From Nonomuraea aurantiaca (GTDB taxonomy: Bacteria; Actinomycetota; Actinomycetes; Streptosporangiales; Streptosporangiaceae), in assembly GCF_020215705.1 (NCBI RefSeq), contig NZ_JAIWNB010000040.1:1-64000 (forward strand): a stretch of 64,000 bases of DNA. The letters are read 5' to 3'. Shown here piece after piece: positions 7,862 through 16,827 of this stretch (its first letter is position 1; the number at the start of each line of letters is the position of its first letter). Below the pieces are notes generated by a model that had not been told where the DNA came from, made no database searches, and saw only the letters and a list, made by a program, of their open reading frames with translations. The position numbers and the translations under genes were made by a program.

Positions 7862-8521
7862 ATGAGCCGCTCCGATAGCGTGATCAGGCTGCTGGTCGTC
7901 GACGACCATCCGGTGGTCAGAGACGGCTTGAGCAGCATGTTCGCCCGCGATCCGGACTTCGAGGTGGTCGGCGAGGCCGCCGACGGAGCCGAGGCGGTCC
8001 GGCTCGCCGAGACCCTACGGCCGGATGTGGTCCTCATGGATCTGCGGATGCCCGGCATGGACGGCGTGCGCGCGACCAGAGAGCTGGTCGGGCGCGGGAA
8101 TGGGGCGCGCGTGCTGGTGCTCACCACGTACAACACCGACAGCCACGTGCTGCCCGCGATCGAGGCGGGCGCCACCGGCTACCTGCTCAAAGACGCTCCC
8201 CGTGACGAGCTCCTGCGGGCGGTCCGGGCGACGGCTCGGGGCGAGGCGGTTCTCGCACCGTCGGCGGCGGCCCTGCTCATGAGCCGGGTACGCTCCTCCG
8301 CCTCGGGGCTGCTCAGCCAGCGGGAGCTCGAAGTGCTCCATCTGGTGGCGGCCGGTGGCACGAACCGGGAGGCAGCGGCGCAGCTGTTCATCACCGAGGC
8401 CACGGTCAAATCTCACCTGCTGAACATCTACGGCAAGCTCGGCGTCGGTGACCGCGCCGCTGCCGTTACCGAGGCGTTCAACCGGGGACTGCTCGTCCCG
8501 CGAACACCGGAACAACCTTGA
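7862..8521 (+). CDS. NarL/FixJ-family response regulator
   Basis: A 219-residue DNA-binding response regulator, the partner of the preceding kinase. The receiver domain has the acidic pair DDHP, the phospho-acceptor Asp60 in VVLMDLRMPG, the conserved Thr in VLTTYN and Lys in LLKDAP. The C-terminal LuxR-type helix-turn-helix (LLSQRELEVLHLVAAGGTNREAA...) matches the GerE domain. The ATG at 7862 follows the imperfect repeat of the kinase stop region; GGAG lies upstream. Targets are unknown. Confidence 0.92.
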   Translation: MSRSDSVIRLLVVDDHPVVRDGLSSMFARDPDFEVVGEAADGAEAVRLAETLRPDVVLMDLRMPGMDGVRATRELVGRGNGARVLVLTTYNTDSHVLPAIEAGATGYLLKDAPRDELLRAVRATARGEAVLAPSAAALLMSRVRSSASGLLSQRELEVLHLVAAGGTNREAAAQLFITEATVKSHLLNIYGKLGVGDRAAAVTEAFNRGLLVPRTPEQP

Positions 8522-8727
8522 CGCGGTAGTGGTGGCGATGTGGGCAGCGTCCCACTGAGTGGTGGATCCACGATCTCGCTGTATGGCTTCTGTCAGGGCC
8601 TCGCTGTAGTCCCGGGGAAATTTCCAACGGATTTGCCTGACCTGCACTGACGCGGGCCTGTTCCGGTTGTTGATCACTTCCGCTACGGTTCGTACGGTCC
8701 TGACCGGTGGCGGTGTGGGGGTGGTCC

Positions 8728-10039
8728 ATGTCGACCCGGATGTTCTCCGAAGACCAGTTGGAGCGGTTGCGGTCCTACCCCGACATCGGCCGCGACGATC
8801 TGATCCGGTACTTCACCCTGACGCCTGCCGATGTCGCCTTCGTCGACCCAGGCCGCGGCCGGGGCCCGGCCGTCCGATTGAGCCTTGCCGTCCAGCTCGC
8901 CACGTTGCCCTGGTTAGGGTTCGTTCCGGATCGGGTGAGCGCGGCGCCGCCGGTGGCGGTGGCTCGGCTGGCCGAGCGGCTGGGAATCGATCCGGACGTT
9001 CTCGCCGAGTACGGTCAGCGGGAGCAGACACGCAGCGATCACCTGCGACTGGTGGCCGGTTATCTGGGCCGGAAGAGCGCACCGGCCGGGAGCACGGCGA
9101 TGAAGGAGCTGGAACAGTTCCTGCTGGACCGGGCCATGGAGCACGACTCGCCGACGCTGCTGATCAACCTGGCCACCGAGTACCTGATGGCGGCCAAGAC
9201 GATCCGGCCGGGCGTGACGACGCTGGCCAAGATGGTGGCCAGCGCCCGCACCGGCGCCACCGCGCTGACCTGGGAGAAGGTGGCGCACCTGCTGACCGGC
9301 GAACGGCGCGGGGATCTGGACCGGCTGCTGATGTATGACGCCGGGTTGAAGATGACCCGGCTGGCCTGGCTGATCAAGGCGGCCACCGATGCCAGCGCGA
9401 CCTCGGTCAAGACCGCCATCGAAAAGCCCATCTACCTGCGCAACATGGACGCCCGCACCCTGGACATGTCGGCCCTGGGGCCGAGCGGCGCCGCTTCCTG
9501 GCCTCGGTGGGCCGCCGCTCGACGAACCAGGCGCTGGAACGCCGCGAGGCGCAGCGCCGCTATCCGATCTTGCTGGCGGACGAGCAGATCGGCGGGCTGC
9601 TGCGCAACACGATCGGGATGAGCAAGCTGCGCGAGGTCGTCACCGAAGGCTGGAAGAAGCTGCCACGCGATCACGGCCGGCTCTCGGCGCTGCACGCCTC
9701 CTACACCTACCTGCGCCAGTTCACCCCCCAGGTGCTGGCGGCGATCGACTTCCAGGCCGGGACCGGCACCACGGAGTTGATGGAGGCGGTGGCCATCTTG
9801 AAGCGGCTGAACGAGGGCGGCGGCCGCAAGGTGCCCGAGGGCGCATTCGCGGACGTGGCACCGAAGGTGCTGGCTCCTGGCGGGCGCGGGCTGCGGTCGA
9901 GTCGCCGTCGCATCTGCGGTGCCGTGCGCGCAGTTCGCAGGCGTCCGCGGTGACGTTGCCGGCCGTGCTGTTGGTGGAGCGGGAGCGGGAGGTCACCGAT
10001 GCGCCGGCGGATCTGCTGATCGCCACGGTGCACCGGATA
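8728..10039 (+). pseudogene. tnpA: Tn3-family transposase (DUF4158 type), decayed
   Basis: From 8728 the sequence encodes the N-terminal part of a large Tn3-type transposase (FSEDQLERLRSYPDIGRDDLIRYFTLT...). The frame is lost near 9480-9500. Similarity continues in the next frame (GRRSTNQALERREAQRRYPILLA) with an apparent internal deletion before DEQIGGLLR, runs to about 9860, and a further piece in the +2 frame (9890-10039) ends in EREVTDAPADLLIATVHRI. The catalytic DDE core is absent. Normal length of the family is about 1000 residues, so this is a dead remnant. The DUF4158 and family links rest on remembered motifs. Confidence 0.88.
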
Positions 10040-10117
10040 CCTTTCATTGTGCGAGTCCTTCCTGTGGGTGTGCCTTTCACAGTGCTCGCAGGCGACATCT
10101 GTCACGTGGGTGTGGTG

Positions 10118-10149
10118 CGGTCCCGCCGCCCTGGTGGGCGGAGGGACCG
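10118..10149 (-). terminator. Hairpin between Tn3 remnant and FAD oxidase gene
   Basis: CGGTCC-CG-CCGCCC, a 4-base TGGT loop, then GGGCGG-AG-GGACCG. It sits 20 bp past the stop of the minus-strand oxidase gene and is a plausible terminator for it. Confidence 0.65.
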
Positions 10150-10168
10150 TGACCTGCTGGGAACCGGT

Positions 10169-11479
10169 CTATCCATGCACCGGGTAGTTGGCGCGGAACA
10201 CGTTGTGCGGGTCGCGGGCCCGCTTGATCTCCCGCAGCCGCGCGAGCGTGCCGCCGGGGAAGGACTTCGCCGCCGTTTCACCGGGGGACAGCAGGGTGTA
10301 CGGCTTGTGGCCGCTGATGTAGGCCTTCAGGTCGGCTACGATCTCGGCCTGCTTGGCGCGTGTCGCATCGGCCGCGTGTGGCAGGCCGAGACCCAGCAGG
10401 CCGAGCAGGTACGGCTCGGCCACCGTGCCGCTCGCACCGGCCCCGCCGCCCGGCTCGGCGAGCGCCCCGCCCAGATGCCTGATCTGCACGTTGATTAGCG
10501 GTTCGACCGGCTTGGCCAGCAGGAGCTCCACCGCGTCCTCCTCCAGGCCGGTGAGCAGCTCCGCACGAGCGATGGACGGGGCCGGATCGGTGGGTTCGGC
10601 GGTGATGTCCCCCAGGTCGGCGATCGGGATGACGCCGCGGCTGTCGGAGATCGCGCCCTCGATCTTGTCGAGGCGTGCCAGCAGGTCCTGCCCTTGAGCG
10701 GCCTCTCCCAGGTAGGCCAGGTCCAGCGTGACCAGCGGTGGCGCGCCGGGGGGGTGGAGCCGGTTGATCCAGACACTGAGTTCACGCGGCGCCTCGGCGG
10801 TGATCTCCAGGAACGCCTCGTACACCTGCCTGGTCCGGTGCTCCGGCCAGATCACGCGTCCGCCGTACAGGGCCGGTACGGGATACAGCTGGAGTTCCAG
10901 GGCGGTCACCATCGCGAAGTCGCCGCCACCGCCGCGCAGTGCCCAGAACAGCTCGGGGTCGGACTCGGCGCTCACCCGGCCCGGCTCGCCATCGGCGTTC
11001 ACGATGTCGATGGCCCGCACGCTGTCGGAGGCCAAGCCGTACGTGCGGCTGAACCAGCCGACCCCGCCGCCCAGGGTGTAGCCGGTCACGCTGACCCCCG
11101 GCGCGCTACCGGCCAGGCCGGTCAGACCCAGCGGACCCGCCGCCGCCAGCACCTGCCCCCACTTGGCGCCCGCCCCCACCCGGACCACACGCTCCTTGGC
11201 GCGTACCTCCACCTCGTTCAGCAAGCCGGTACGCAACAGGATCAGCCCTTCCACATCACCCGAGGCGCCATGCCCGCTCGGCTGCGCGGTCACCGTCATA
11301 CCCGACCGCCGCGCGTAACGCACCAGCGCCGCTACGTCATCGGCATCCGCGGCCTCCACCACGGCCGCCACCGGCTGCCTGACGGTCAGATTCCACGCGG
11401 TGGTCGCCTGTTCAAAGCCGTCGTCACCAGGCAGGAGCACACGCCCCTTGAGAACACCGCGCAAATCGTTGATCGTCAT
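10169..11479 (-). CDS. FAD-binding oxidoreductase, BBE family (cytoplasmic)
   Basis: A 436-residue flavin oxidase without a signal peptide. The FAD_binding_4 domain has QPSGHGA with His70, the expected 8-alpha-histidyl anchor. The second anchor position reads SAPGVSVTGYTLGGG and has no cysteine, so FAD is probably bound by a single covalent bond, unlike the enzyme at 4562. The BBE domain closes the protein (REIKRARDPHNVFRANYPVHG). These enzymes often act in secondary metabolism or detoxification. It lies upstream of two minus-strand genes that may share its transcript. Confidence 0.9.
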   Translation of the reverse strand: MTINDLRGVLKGRVLLPGDDGFEQATTAWNLTVRQPVAAVVEAADADDVAALVRYARRSGMTVTAQPSGHGASGDVEGLILLRTGLLNEVEVRAKERVVRVGAGAKWGQVLAAAGPLGLTGLAGSAPGVSVTGYTLGGGVGWFSRTYGLASDSVRAIDIVNADGEPGRVSAESDPELFWALRGGGGDFAMVTALELQLYPVPALYGGRVIWPEHRTRQVYEAFLEITAEAPRELSVWINRLHPPGAPPLVTLDLAYLGEAAQGQDLLARLDKIEGAISDSRGVIPIADLGDITAEPTDPAPSIARAELLTGLEEDAVELLLAKPVEPLINVQIRHLGGALAEPGGGAGASGTVAEPYLLGLLGLGLPHAADATRAKQAEIVADLKAYISGHKPYTLLSPGETAAKSFPGGTLARLREIKRARDPHNVFRANYPVHG

Positions 11480-11541
11480 AGTCGTCTCCCTTTCGAGTTC
11501 TCAGAAAATGCGAAGGAACACCGTGCCGCACTGCGGGGATG

Positions 11542-11970
11542 TCAGGCGGGCTGCGCGGCGGGCGCCGGGGTGGCGGTCTCTTGGGCCTTGCGCGCCTTGC
11601 TGGTCTCGCGGAGGATCAGCAACCCCGTGACCGCGATCAGCGCCGAGGTCAGGCCGTGGATGCCGAACGCGGCGGCCGTGGAGCCGTGGTGGGCCAGGAC
11701 GTTGACCATGTCGCCGAACGGGGCGACGGCCACCATCAGCAGGACCCAGCCCAGGGCGCGGCGGTGGTCCGTCACCAGCAGGATGCCCATGGCCAGGCCC
11801 ATCGCGATTTCGCGGCTGCCCTTCACGATAGGAAAGCCGCTGTCGCCAGAGGGCCAGTTCGGCAGGCCCGGGAAGGACGTCCCGAGGGGCAGGACGAAGG
11901 ACAACCCGAGGTAGAGGGTGAACAGGACGACGGCGGCGGCCAGGCCGGTGTTGAGCTTCTTCTGCGACAT
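11542..11970 (-). CDS. DUF4267-type small membrane protein
   Basis: A 142-residue protein with about four transmembrane helices (LAAAVVLFTLYLGLSF, GLAMGILLVT, LGWVLLMVAVAP, ALIAVTGLLIL). The KGSREIAMG segment after the first loop is typical of DUF4267 proteins, whose role is unknown. ATG at 11970 is chosen because AAAGGAG lies upstream; an 11-residue longer start has none. It probably follows the hemerythrin gene in one operon (19-bp gap). Confidence 0.75.
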   Translation of the reverse strand: MSQKKLNTGLAAAVVLFTLYLGLSFVLPLGTSFPGLPNWPSGDSGFPIVKGSREIAMGLAMGILLVTDHRRALGWVLLMVAVAPFGDMVNVLAHHGSTAAAFGIHGLTSALIAVTGLLILRETSKARKAQETATPAPAAQPA

Positions 11971-11989
11971 GGTTGTTCTCCTTTGATGT

Positions 11990-12628
11990 TCAGCCGCGGA
12001 CACGGCGGATGTGGCGGGCGTAGCGGGGGCGGCCGATGACGTGCCAGATGACGCGGACCGGGGCGGGCAGGCCGCTGAGGACGATGGCGCGCTCGGCCGG
12101 GTTCGCGTCTTCCAGGACGGCGCCGAAGAGCGTGAGCAGGGTGAGCTTGGGGGTGTTGTTCACCAGGTGGTCGCCCAGGGAGGCCCACTCCTGTTGGGTG
12201 ATGTGCTTGGCCGCGAGCGGGAGGAGGGTGGCCTCCTCGTCGTCGAGGTGTTCCAGCAGGACCGCGCGGTGCTCGGCGAGGGCGGCCACCAGGGTGTCGC
12301 GTTCGTCGGCGCCCGCGGTGGCCTCCCAGGCGGGGACCGCGGCGGCCAGTCTGGTCAGGGTGGCCGCGATGCGTTCGTGCTGGGCCTGCATGCGCAGGAC
12401 GATGTCGGCCTCCAGGTCCACCCGGGCGAGCAGCGGCGGCCACAGCAGCTCGTCCTCGCCCTCGTGATGGTGGTGCAGGCCCAGCCGGTAGATGCGGAAG
12501 TGGTCGGCGATCACCTTGGCGCGAGCAGTGTCACCCGGGGCGACCGCCGCGACGAGGTCCACCAGCAGCCGTGTTTCACGGCGGAAGACGCGGTGCACGA
12601 TCTCCATGTCCTGGGTATTGACGCTCAT
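11990..12628 (-). CDS. Hemerythrin-like domain protein
   Basis: A 212-residue four-helix protein. It carries the hemerythrin metal ligands HHHHEGEDELLWPPL, a later HERIA helix and HLDDEEATLLPL, consistent with a di-iron HHE cation-binding domain. Such proteins bind oxygen, NO or iron, and some affect redox stress. The C-terminus continues with about 70 residues that include a VRVIWHVIGRPRYARHIRR tail. ATG 12628 has AGGA upstream. It is divergent from the large regulator gene at 12731. Confidence 0.85.
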   Translation of the reverse strand: MSVNTQDMEIVHRVFRRETRLLVDLVAAVAPGDTARAKVIADHFRIYRLGLHHHHEGEDELLWPPLLARVDLEADIVLRMQAQHERIAATLTRLAAAVPAWEATAGADERDTLVAALAEHRAVLLEHLDDEEATLLPLAAKHITQQEWASLGDHLVNNTPKLTLLTLFGAVLEDANPAERAIVLSGLPAPVRVIWHVIGRPRYARHIRRVRG

Positions 12629-12730
12629 CTGTTCCTGCCCTTCATCGGTTGCGACGTGTTCAGGTTGCTCTCGGGTGTTTGGAGGGGACTTGGAGCCGGT
12701 TTGGAACAGCCCAAGTACTATGTCCGGATC

Positions 12731-15700
12731 ATGGTCTTCATCCGCGTACTGGGCTCGTTCGCCGCCGAGGTGAACGGTGAGCCCGTCCACCTCGGCGGGC
12801 CGCGGCAGCGCGGCGTACTGGCCCTGCTGGTGGCGGCGCGCGGGCAGGTCGTGCCGGTCGACCGGATGATCGAGGATCTGTGGCGCGGGGAGCCGCCCGC
12901 GCGGGCGCTGATGTCCTTGCAGGCGTACGTGTCCAACCTGCGCCGGCTGCTGGAGCCCGGCCGCCCGTCACGCACGCCGGCCCGGCTGCTGGTGAGCGCG
13001 GCGCCCGGCTATGCGCTGCGGCTGCCCCGCGAGTCGGTGGACGCGTGGCGGTTCGAGGACCTGCTCGACCAGGCCCGTACGGACACCGACCCGCGCGCCG
13101 CCCGGGCCCGGCTCGCCGAGGCATTGGGCCTGTGGCAGGGACCGGCGTTCGCCGAGGTCGCCGACGAGCCGTGGGCCGCCGCGGAGACGGCCCGGCTGAC
13201 CGAGCTGCGCCTGGTCGCCACCGAACTGCACGTCGCGGCCGGTCTGCGCATCGGCGACCCCGCCGCGGTGGTTCCCGAGGCTGAGCGGCTCACCCGCGAC
13301 GAGCCTCTGCGTGAGGAGGGCTGGCGGCTGCACGCCCTGGCCTTGTGGAGCAGTGGCCGCCAAGCCGACGCGCTGGCGACGCTCCGCCGCGTTCGCGGGA
13401 TCTTCGCCGAGGAGCTCGGGCTCGACCCCGGCCCGGACCTGACGGCGTTGGAGGAGGCGATCCTCACCCAGCGCACGGACGTCCTCCACGCGTCCGTGTT
13501 CCTGCCACCGCCTGTTGTCCCGCTGCCGCAGACGGTTCCGATCACCGAGGCGCCGTTCGTCGGACGCCAGGAGGAGCTGGCGGCACTGGTCGCGGCCGCT
13601 GCCGAGGCCGCCGCCGACGGAGCGCGCATCGCCCTTGTCACCGGCGAGGCCGGGCTCGGCAAGTCGACGCTTCTGGAACGCCTCGGCAGGCGGCTCGAAC
13701 GTGACGGATGGCTGGTCGCCGTCGGCCACTGCTCGGAGGTCGACAGCGCGCCGCCCGCGTGGGCCTGGACTGAGGCGCTGAGAGGCGTTGCCGCGACCAG
13801 GTCCCCGGGCGAGTTCGCGGACGACCTCGCGCCGCTGCTCACCGACACCGAGCCGGTGAACGTCGACGCCACCGCGGGACGGTTCCGCCTGCGTCAGGCC
13901 GTGTGGAAGTGGCTCGCGGCCGTCGCCGCGGAACGCCCGGTCGCCGTCGTGCTGGACGACCTGCACTGGGCGGACGCCGTCACGCTGGAGCTGCTCGGCG
14001 GTTGCCTCGGCATTCGGGCCCCCGTTCTGGTCGTGGCGGCTTACCGGGCGGACGAGAGCGGGCACCTCACCGAAACGCTGGCCTCGCTGGCGCGCGCCAC
14101 GCCGCTGCGGCTCCCCCTGCCCGGCCTGGACGACGCGGCTGTCGCGCAGATCGTACGGAATGAGTGTGAGGCCGATGACGAGACCGTCGCCGGAATCGCC
14201 GAGCGGACCGGCGGCAACCCGTTCTATGTGCGGGAGAGCGCGCGGCTGCTGAACGGAGAGGGCGCGCTGGTCGCCCTCTCCGAGGTCCCCGAAGGCGTAC
14301 GGGACGTGCTGCGGCGGCGCCTCGCACGGCTGCCCGAGGCAGGCGTGGCCGTGCTGCGACTGGCCGCGGTCGCAGGCCGGGAGAGCTCGGTGGACGTCCT
14401 CGTGGACGCCGCCGACACCGACGAGGAAGGCGTGCTGAACGCACTGGACGCAGGCGTGATCGCCGGGCTGCTGAGCGAGCCCGGCCCCGGACGGGTGCGG
14501 TTCGTCCACGCCCTCGTCCGCGACACCCTCATCGCCGGCGTCAGCCGCCTGCGGGCATCCCGCATGCACGCCCGCATCGCCGCCGCACTGGAAGCCACCG
14601 GCGACATCCCGGCGCTCGCGCACCACTACGCGCGAGCCGGATCCCCCAAGGCCGTCGGCTACTGCCTCCGGGCCGCCGAACTGGCCGAAGCACGCTACGC
14701 CCACGACGTCGCAGCCGATCTCCTCACCGACGCGGTCGCGAACTCGACCGGCCCGGAGGAGCACATAGACCTGTATGGCAGGCTGCTGCGGGCGCAGATC
14801 CGGGCCGGCGCCTTGCTTGCCGCGCGCCAGACTCGCCTGCAGGCCGTCGAGTACGCCGAGTCCCTGGGACGCGATGACTTGATGGTCGCCGCGTTCACGG
14901 CCTGGACCGAGCCGACACCATGGCAGTCCCGCGAGTACGGCACGGTGGACCGGCCCATCGTCGACAGGCTGAGCCGCCTGCTCAAGCGCACCGACCTGGC
15001 CCCGGAGGCGCGCAGTCACCTCCTCGCCGCCTACGCCGAAGAACTGGTCGGCGAGGACGACCCCACCGCCCTGGCGGCGGCCCGCGAGGCGCTCGACCTC
15101 GCCACCTCACCCCGCCTGCGGGCGGCGGCCCTCCAGGTCCTTACCCGCGGCCACCGCGGCTTGCCCGAACGCGACAACCTCTGCCGCGAACTGGTGGCGA
15201 TCGGCACCGAGCACGACCTGCCCGTCTATCGCGTCACCGGGCTGCTCAACCAGGCCAGCGCCGCCGCCGGGGCCAACGACCCGGCCACCATGCGCCGCGC
15301 GGCTGCCGAGGCCCTCGACCTCGCGCGCACCTACCGGCTGCCCGAAGCGATCGGCGTCGCCGAGGTGGTGCTGGCGACCCTGGCCCTCATTGAGGGCCGG
15401 TTCGCCGACGCCGAACGGCTCTACACCGAGGCCGCCGACGGCATGCGGCGCGCCGGATCCCTGCACGCCGTCGGCTTCCTCGGCCTCGCGCTGGCCGCGA
15501 TCTGGGTGAACAACGGCACGCTCGGCGAGCACCTGGAGGAGGTGCGCGCCTTCCACGAGGCGTTCGGCCCGATCACCTCCGACCTGCTGGTCCTCGCCCT
15601 GCACGCCAACGGCCTGATCGACGAAGCCCGCCGGGTACGCACCTCGGACCCGATCCGGCCCGACTACTTCTTCACCTTCCTCACGACCGTCCGCGCGATG

Positions 15701-15958
15701 GCCGCCATCGCCCTGGACGACCGCGCCGCGGCCGAGGAGATCTACGCGACGCTGCTTGCGCGCTGCGACGGCCCCCCGCCGGACGCCACGAGCCTGTCCG
15801 TGGAGCTGCGCCCGGTCGCCCACACCCTCGGCGAGCTGGCCGTCTTCCTCGGCCACGACGACGAGGCCGCCGCCCACTTCGCTCAGGCCGCCACCATCGC
15901 CGACCGGTGGAACGCACCTCATTGGGCCGCCGAGGCCCGGTTGCGAACGACCACCTAG
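12731..15958 (+). CDS. BTAD/AAA large transcriptional regulator (SARP-LAL type)
   Basis: A 1075-residue regulator. Residues 1-95 are an OmpR-like winged helix, about 100-245 the BTAD domain that follows it in SARP activators, and about 275-560 an AAA/NB-ARC-like ATPase (Walker A GEAGLGKS near residue 305, Walker B VVLDDLHWAD near 405). The rest is a TPR-like helical repeat. This layout matches AfsR-like and large ATP-binding regulators of secondary metabolism. There is no C-terminal LuxR domain. The ATG at 12731 is preferred because upstream sequence is antisense to the hemerythrin gene. Which genes it controls is not evident; the divergent hemerythrin and flavin oxidase are candidates. Confidence 0.88.
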   Translation: MVFIRVLGSFAAEVNGEPVHLGGPRQRGVLALLVAARGQVVPVDRMIEDLWRGEPPARALMSLQAYVSNLRRLLEPGRPSRTPARLLVSAAPGYALRLPRESVDAWRFEDLLDQARTDTDPRAARARLAEALGLWQGPAFAEVADEPWAAAETARLTELRLVATELHVAAGLRIGDPAAVVPEAERLTRDEPLREEGWRLHALALWSSGRQADALATLRRVRGIFAEELGLDPGPDLTALEEAILTQRTDVLHASVFLPPPVVPLPQTVPITEAPFVGRQEELAALVAAAAEAAADGARIALVTGEAGLGKSTLLERLGRRLERDGWLVAVGHCSEVDSAPPAWAWTEALRGVAATRSPGEFADDLAPLLTDTEPVNVDATAGRFRLRQAVWKWLAAVAAERPVAVVLDDLHWADAVTLELLGGCLGIRAPVLVVAAYRADESGHLTETLASLARATPLRLPLPGLDDAAVAQIVRNECEADDETVAGIAERTGGNPFYVRESARLLNGEGALVALSEVPEGVRDVLRRRLARLPEAGVAVLRLAAVAGRESSVDVLVDAADTDEEGVLNALDAGVIAGLLSEPGPGRVRFVHALVRDTLIAGVSRLRASRMHARIAAALEATGDIPALAHHYARAGSPKAVGYCLRAAELAEARYAHDVAADLLTDAVANSTGPEEHIDLYGRLLRAQIRAGALLAARQTRLQAVEYAESLGRDDLMVAAFTAWTEPTPWQSREYGTVDRPIVDRLSRLLKRTDLAPEARSHLLAAYAEELVGEDDPTALAAAREALDLATSPRLRAAALQVLTRGHRGLPERDNLCRELVAIGTEHDLPVYRVTGLLNQASAAAGANDPATMRRAAAEALDLARTYRLPEAIGVAEVVLATLALIEGRFADAERLYTEAADGMRRAGSLHAVGFLGLALAAIWVNNGTLGEHLEEVRAFHEAFGPITSDLLVLALHANGLIDEARRVRTSDPIRPDYFFTFLTTVRAMAAIALDDRAAAEEIYATLLARCDGPPPDATSLSVELRPVAHTLGELAVFLGHDDEAAAHFAQAATIADRWNAPHWAAEARLRTTT

Positions 15959-15983
15959 TCTCTGCCCATGGCGCCGCCACATC

Positions 15984-16013
15984 TGTGACACAGAACTGGC
16001 ATTATCTGTCACA
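15984..16013. terminator. Inverted repeat between convergent genes
   Basis: TGTGACA-N16-TGTCACA, extended imperfectly by GCCGCC and GGGCGGC on the outside. It lies just after the regulator stop and before the end of the minus-strand gene, so it may terminate both. Confidence 0.5.
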
Positions 16014-16022
16014 TGGGCGGCC

Positions 16023-16685
16023 TTAGGGCCGTGTCCGCCCAGCTCGGCGTCTGCCGCCACTGTGGCGGCTCCTGTACGACACGGCCGCCCGGGCCGGGCG
16101 CTGAGCGCGGTGGCGGTGTTGGCGCGTTCGCTTCGGGCTCTGGCCTTGGCGGTGGCGGTGTTGGCCCTCTGCTGGGCGGCGATGTTCTTCTGCCGCTCGG
16201 CGTTGTCGCGCTCGCTCTCGGCGATCTCCCCAGTGGCCGCCAGGGGGCGGGACGTTGAGCGACTCCTCCCAGACGGTGTGCTGGTTCTGAAGCTCGTTCA
16301 GCTTGGCCGAGGCCCGCTCTTCGTCCTGCTCGTAGGCGGCGTGCAGCGGGGTCGGCGGGTTGGTCTCGTAGTCGGGGGCGGCGTTGCGCAGCAGGATGTC
16401 GTCCGTGCCGCCCAGCCCGGTGCGGGCGACGGCCTTCAGGTCCTGGCCGCCCTTGCGCTGCACGGCGGTGAGCAGGCACTGGGCCGCGCGGACCGACGCG
16501 GCGTGCGCGAGGTCGTCATCAGCGGCGTCGGCGAAGGCGAGCGCCGGGCCGGTGCCGGGCAGGGGCGCGACCTGCGCGCCGGCGATGACGACGCCGGCGG
16601 AGGTGAGGGCCGCGGTGGTGGCGCGCAGGCGTCCTAAAAGGCACTGTACGGCGCCGGCGCCCTGTTCATTCGTGAGGTGGTCCAT
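16023..16685 (-). pseudogene. Frameshifted hypothetical coiled-coil protein
   Basis: From ATG 16685 the frame reads MDHLTNEQGAGAVQCLL... through a helical, Ala-rich protein to HTVWEESLNVP. Near 16244-16250, at a GGGGG/GGG tract, coding character (high third-position GC, helical repeats such as RDNAERQKNIAAQQ and RANTATAKARA) moves to another frame. That frame has no stop before the neighbouring gene. The product looks like a long coiled-coil of unknown function. I do not recognise the family. The break could be a real mutation or a homopolymer sequencing error. The coordinates cover the intact first frame to its stop. Confidence 0.6.
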
Positions 16686-16827
16686 CTGCTCCACGATCGG
16701 CACCGCCACCACCGCCGCCGGCAAAGGCCTGCTCACCGGGTCGGCCCAGGCGGTGGTCGGCGCGATCGTCCTGCCCGCGGTCGCGGCTCGCCGCGCCTCC
16801 ACGTGACCAGCCGGAACGCCGGCAGGC

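Noticed and set aside
8611..8660. GGGGAAATTTCC-containing stretch as a Tn3 terminal inverted repeat
   Set aside because: Starts with GGGG as Tn3 ends do, but no matching 38-bp partner could be found within the window by eye.
8015..8677. Minus-strand ORF over the response regulator and the following gap
   Set aside because: Most of it is the shadow of the response regulator gene. The gap part (QIRWKFPRDYSEALTEAIQR) is not linked to a recognisable family and has no own start.
12011..12730. Upstream extension of the large regulator gene by 240 codons
   Set aside because: The stretch is antisense to the hemerythrin gene and lacks regulator similarity; the ATG at 12731 begins the conserved winged helix.
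16677..16806. Plus-strand frame ending in LLTGSAQAVVGAIVLPAVAA then RRAST with high third-position GC
   Set aside because: It has no start signal, the upstream part of the frame is low-quality Ser/Arg-rich sequence, and the minus-strand gene covers most of it. It could be a fragment but is not supported as a gene.
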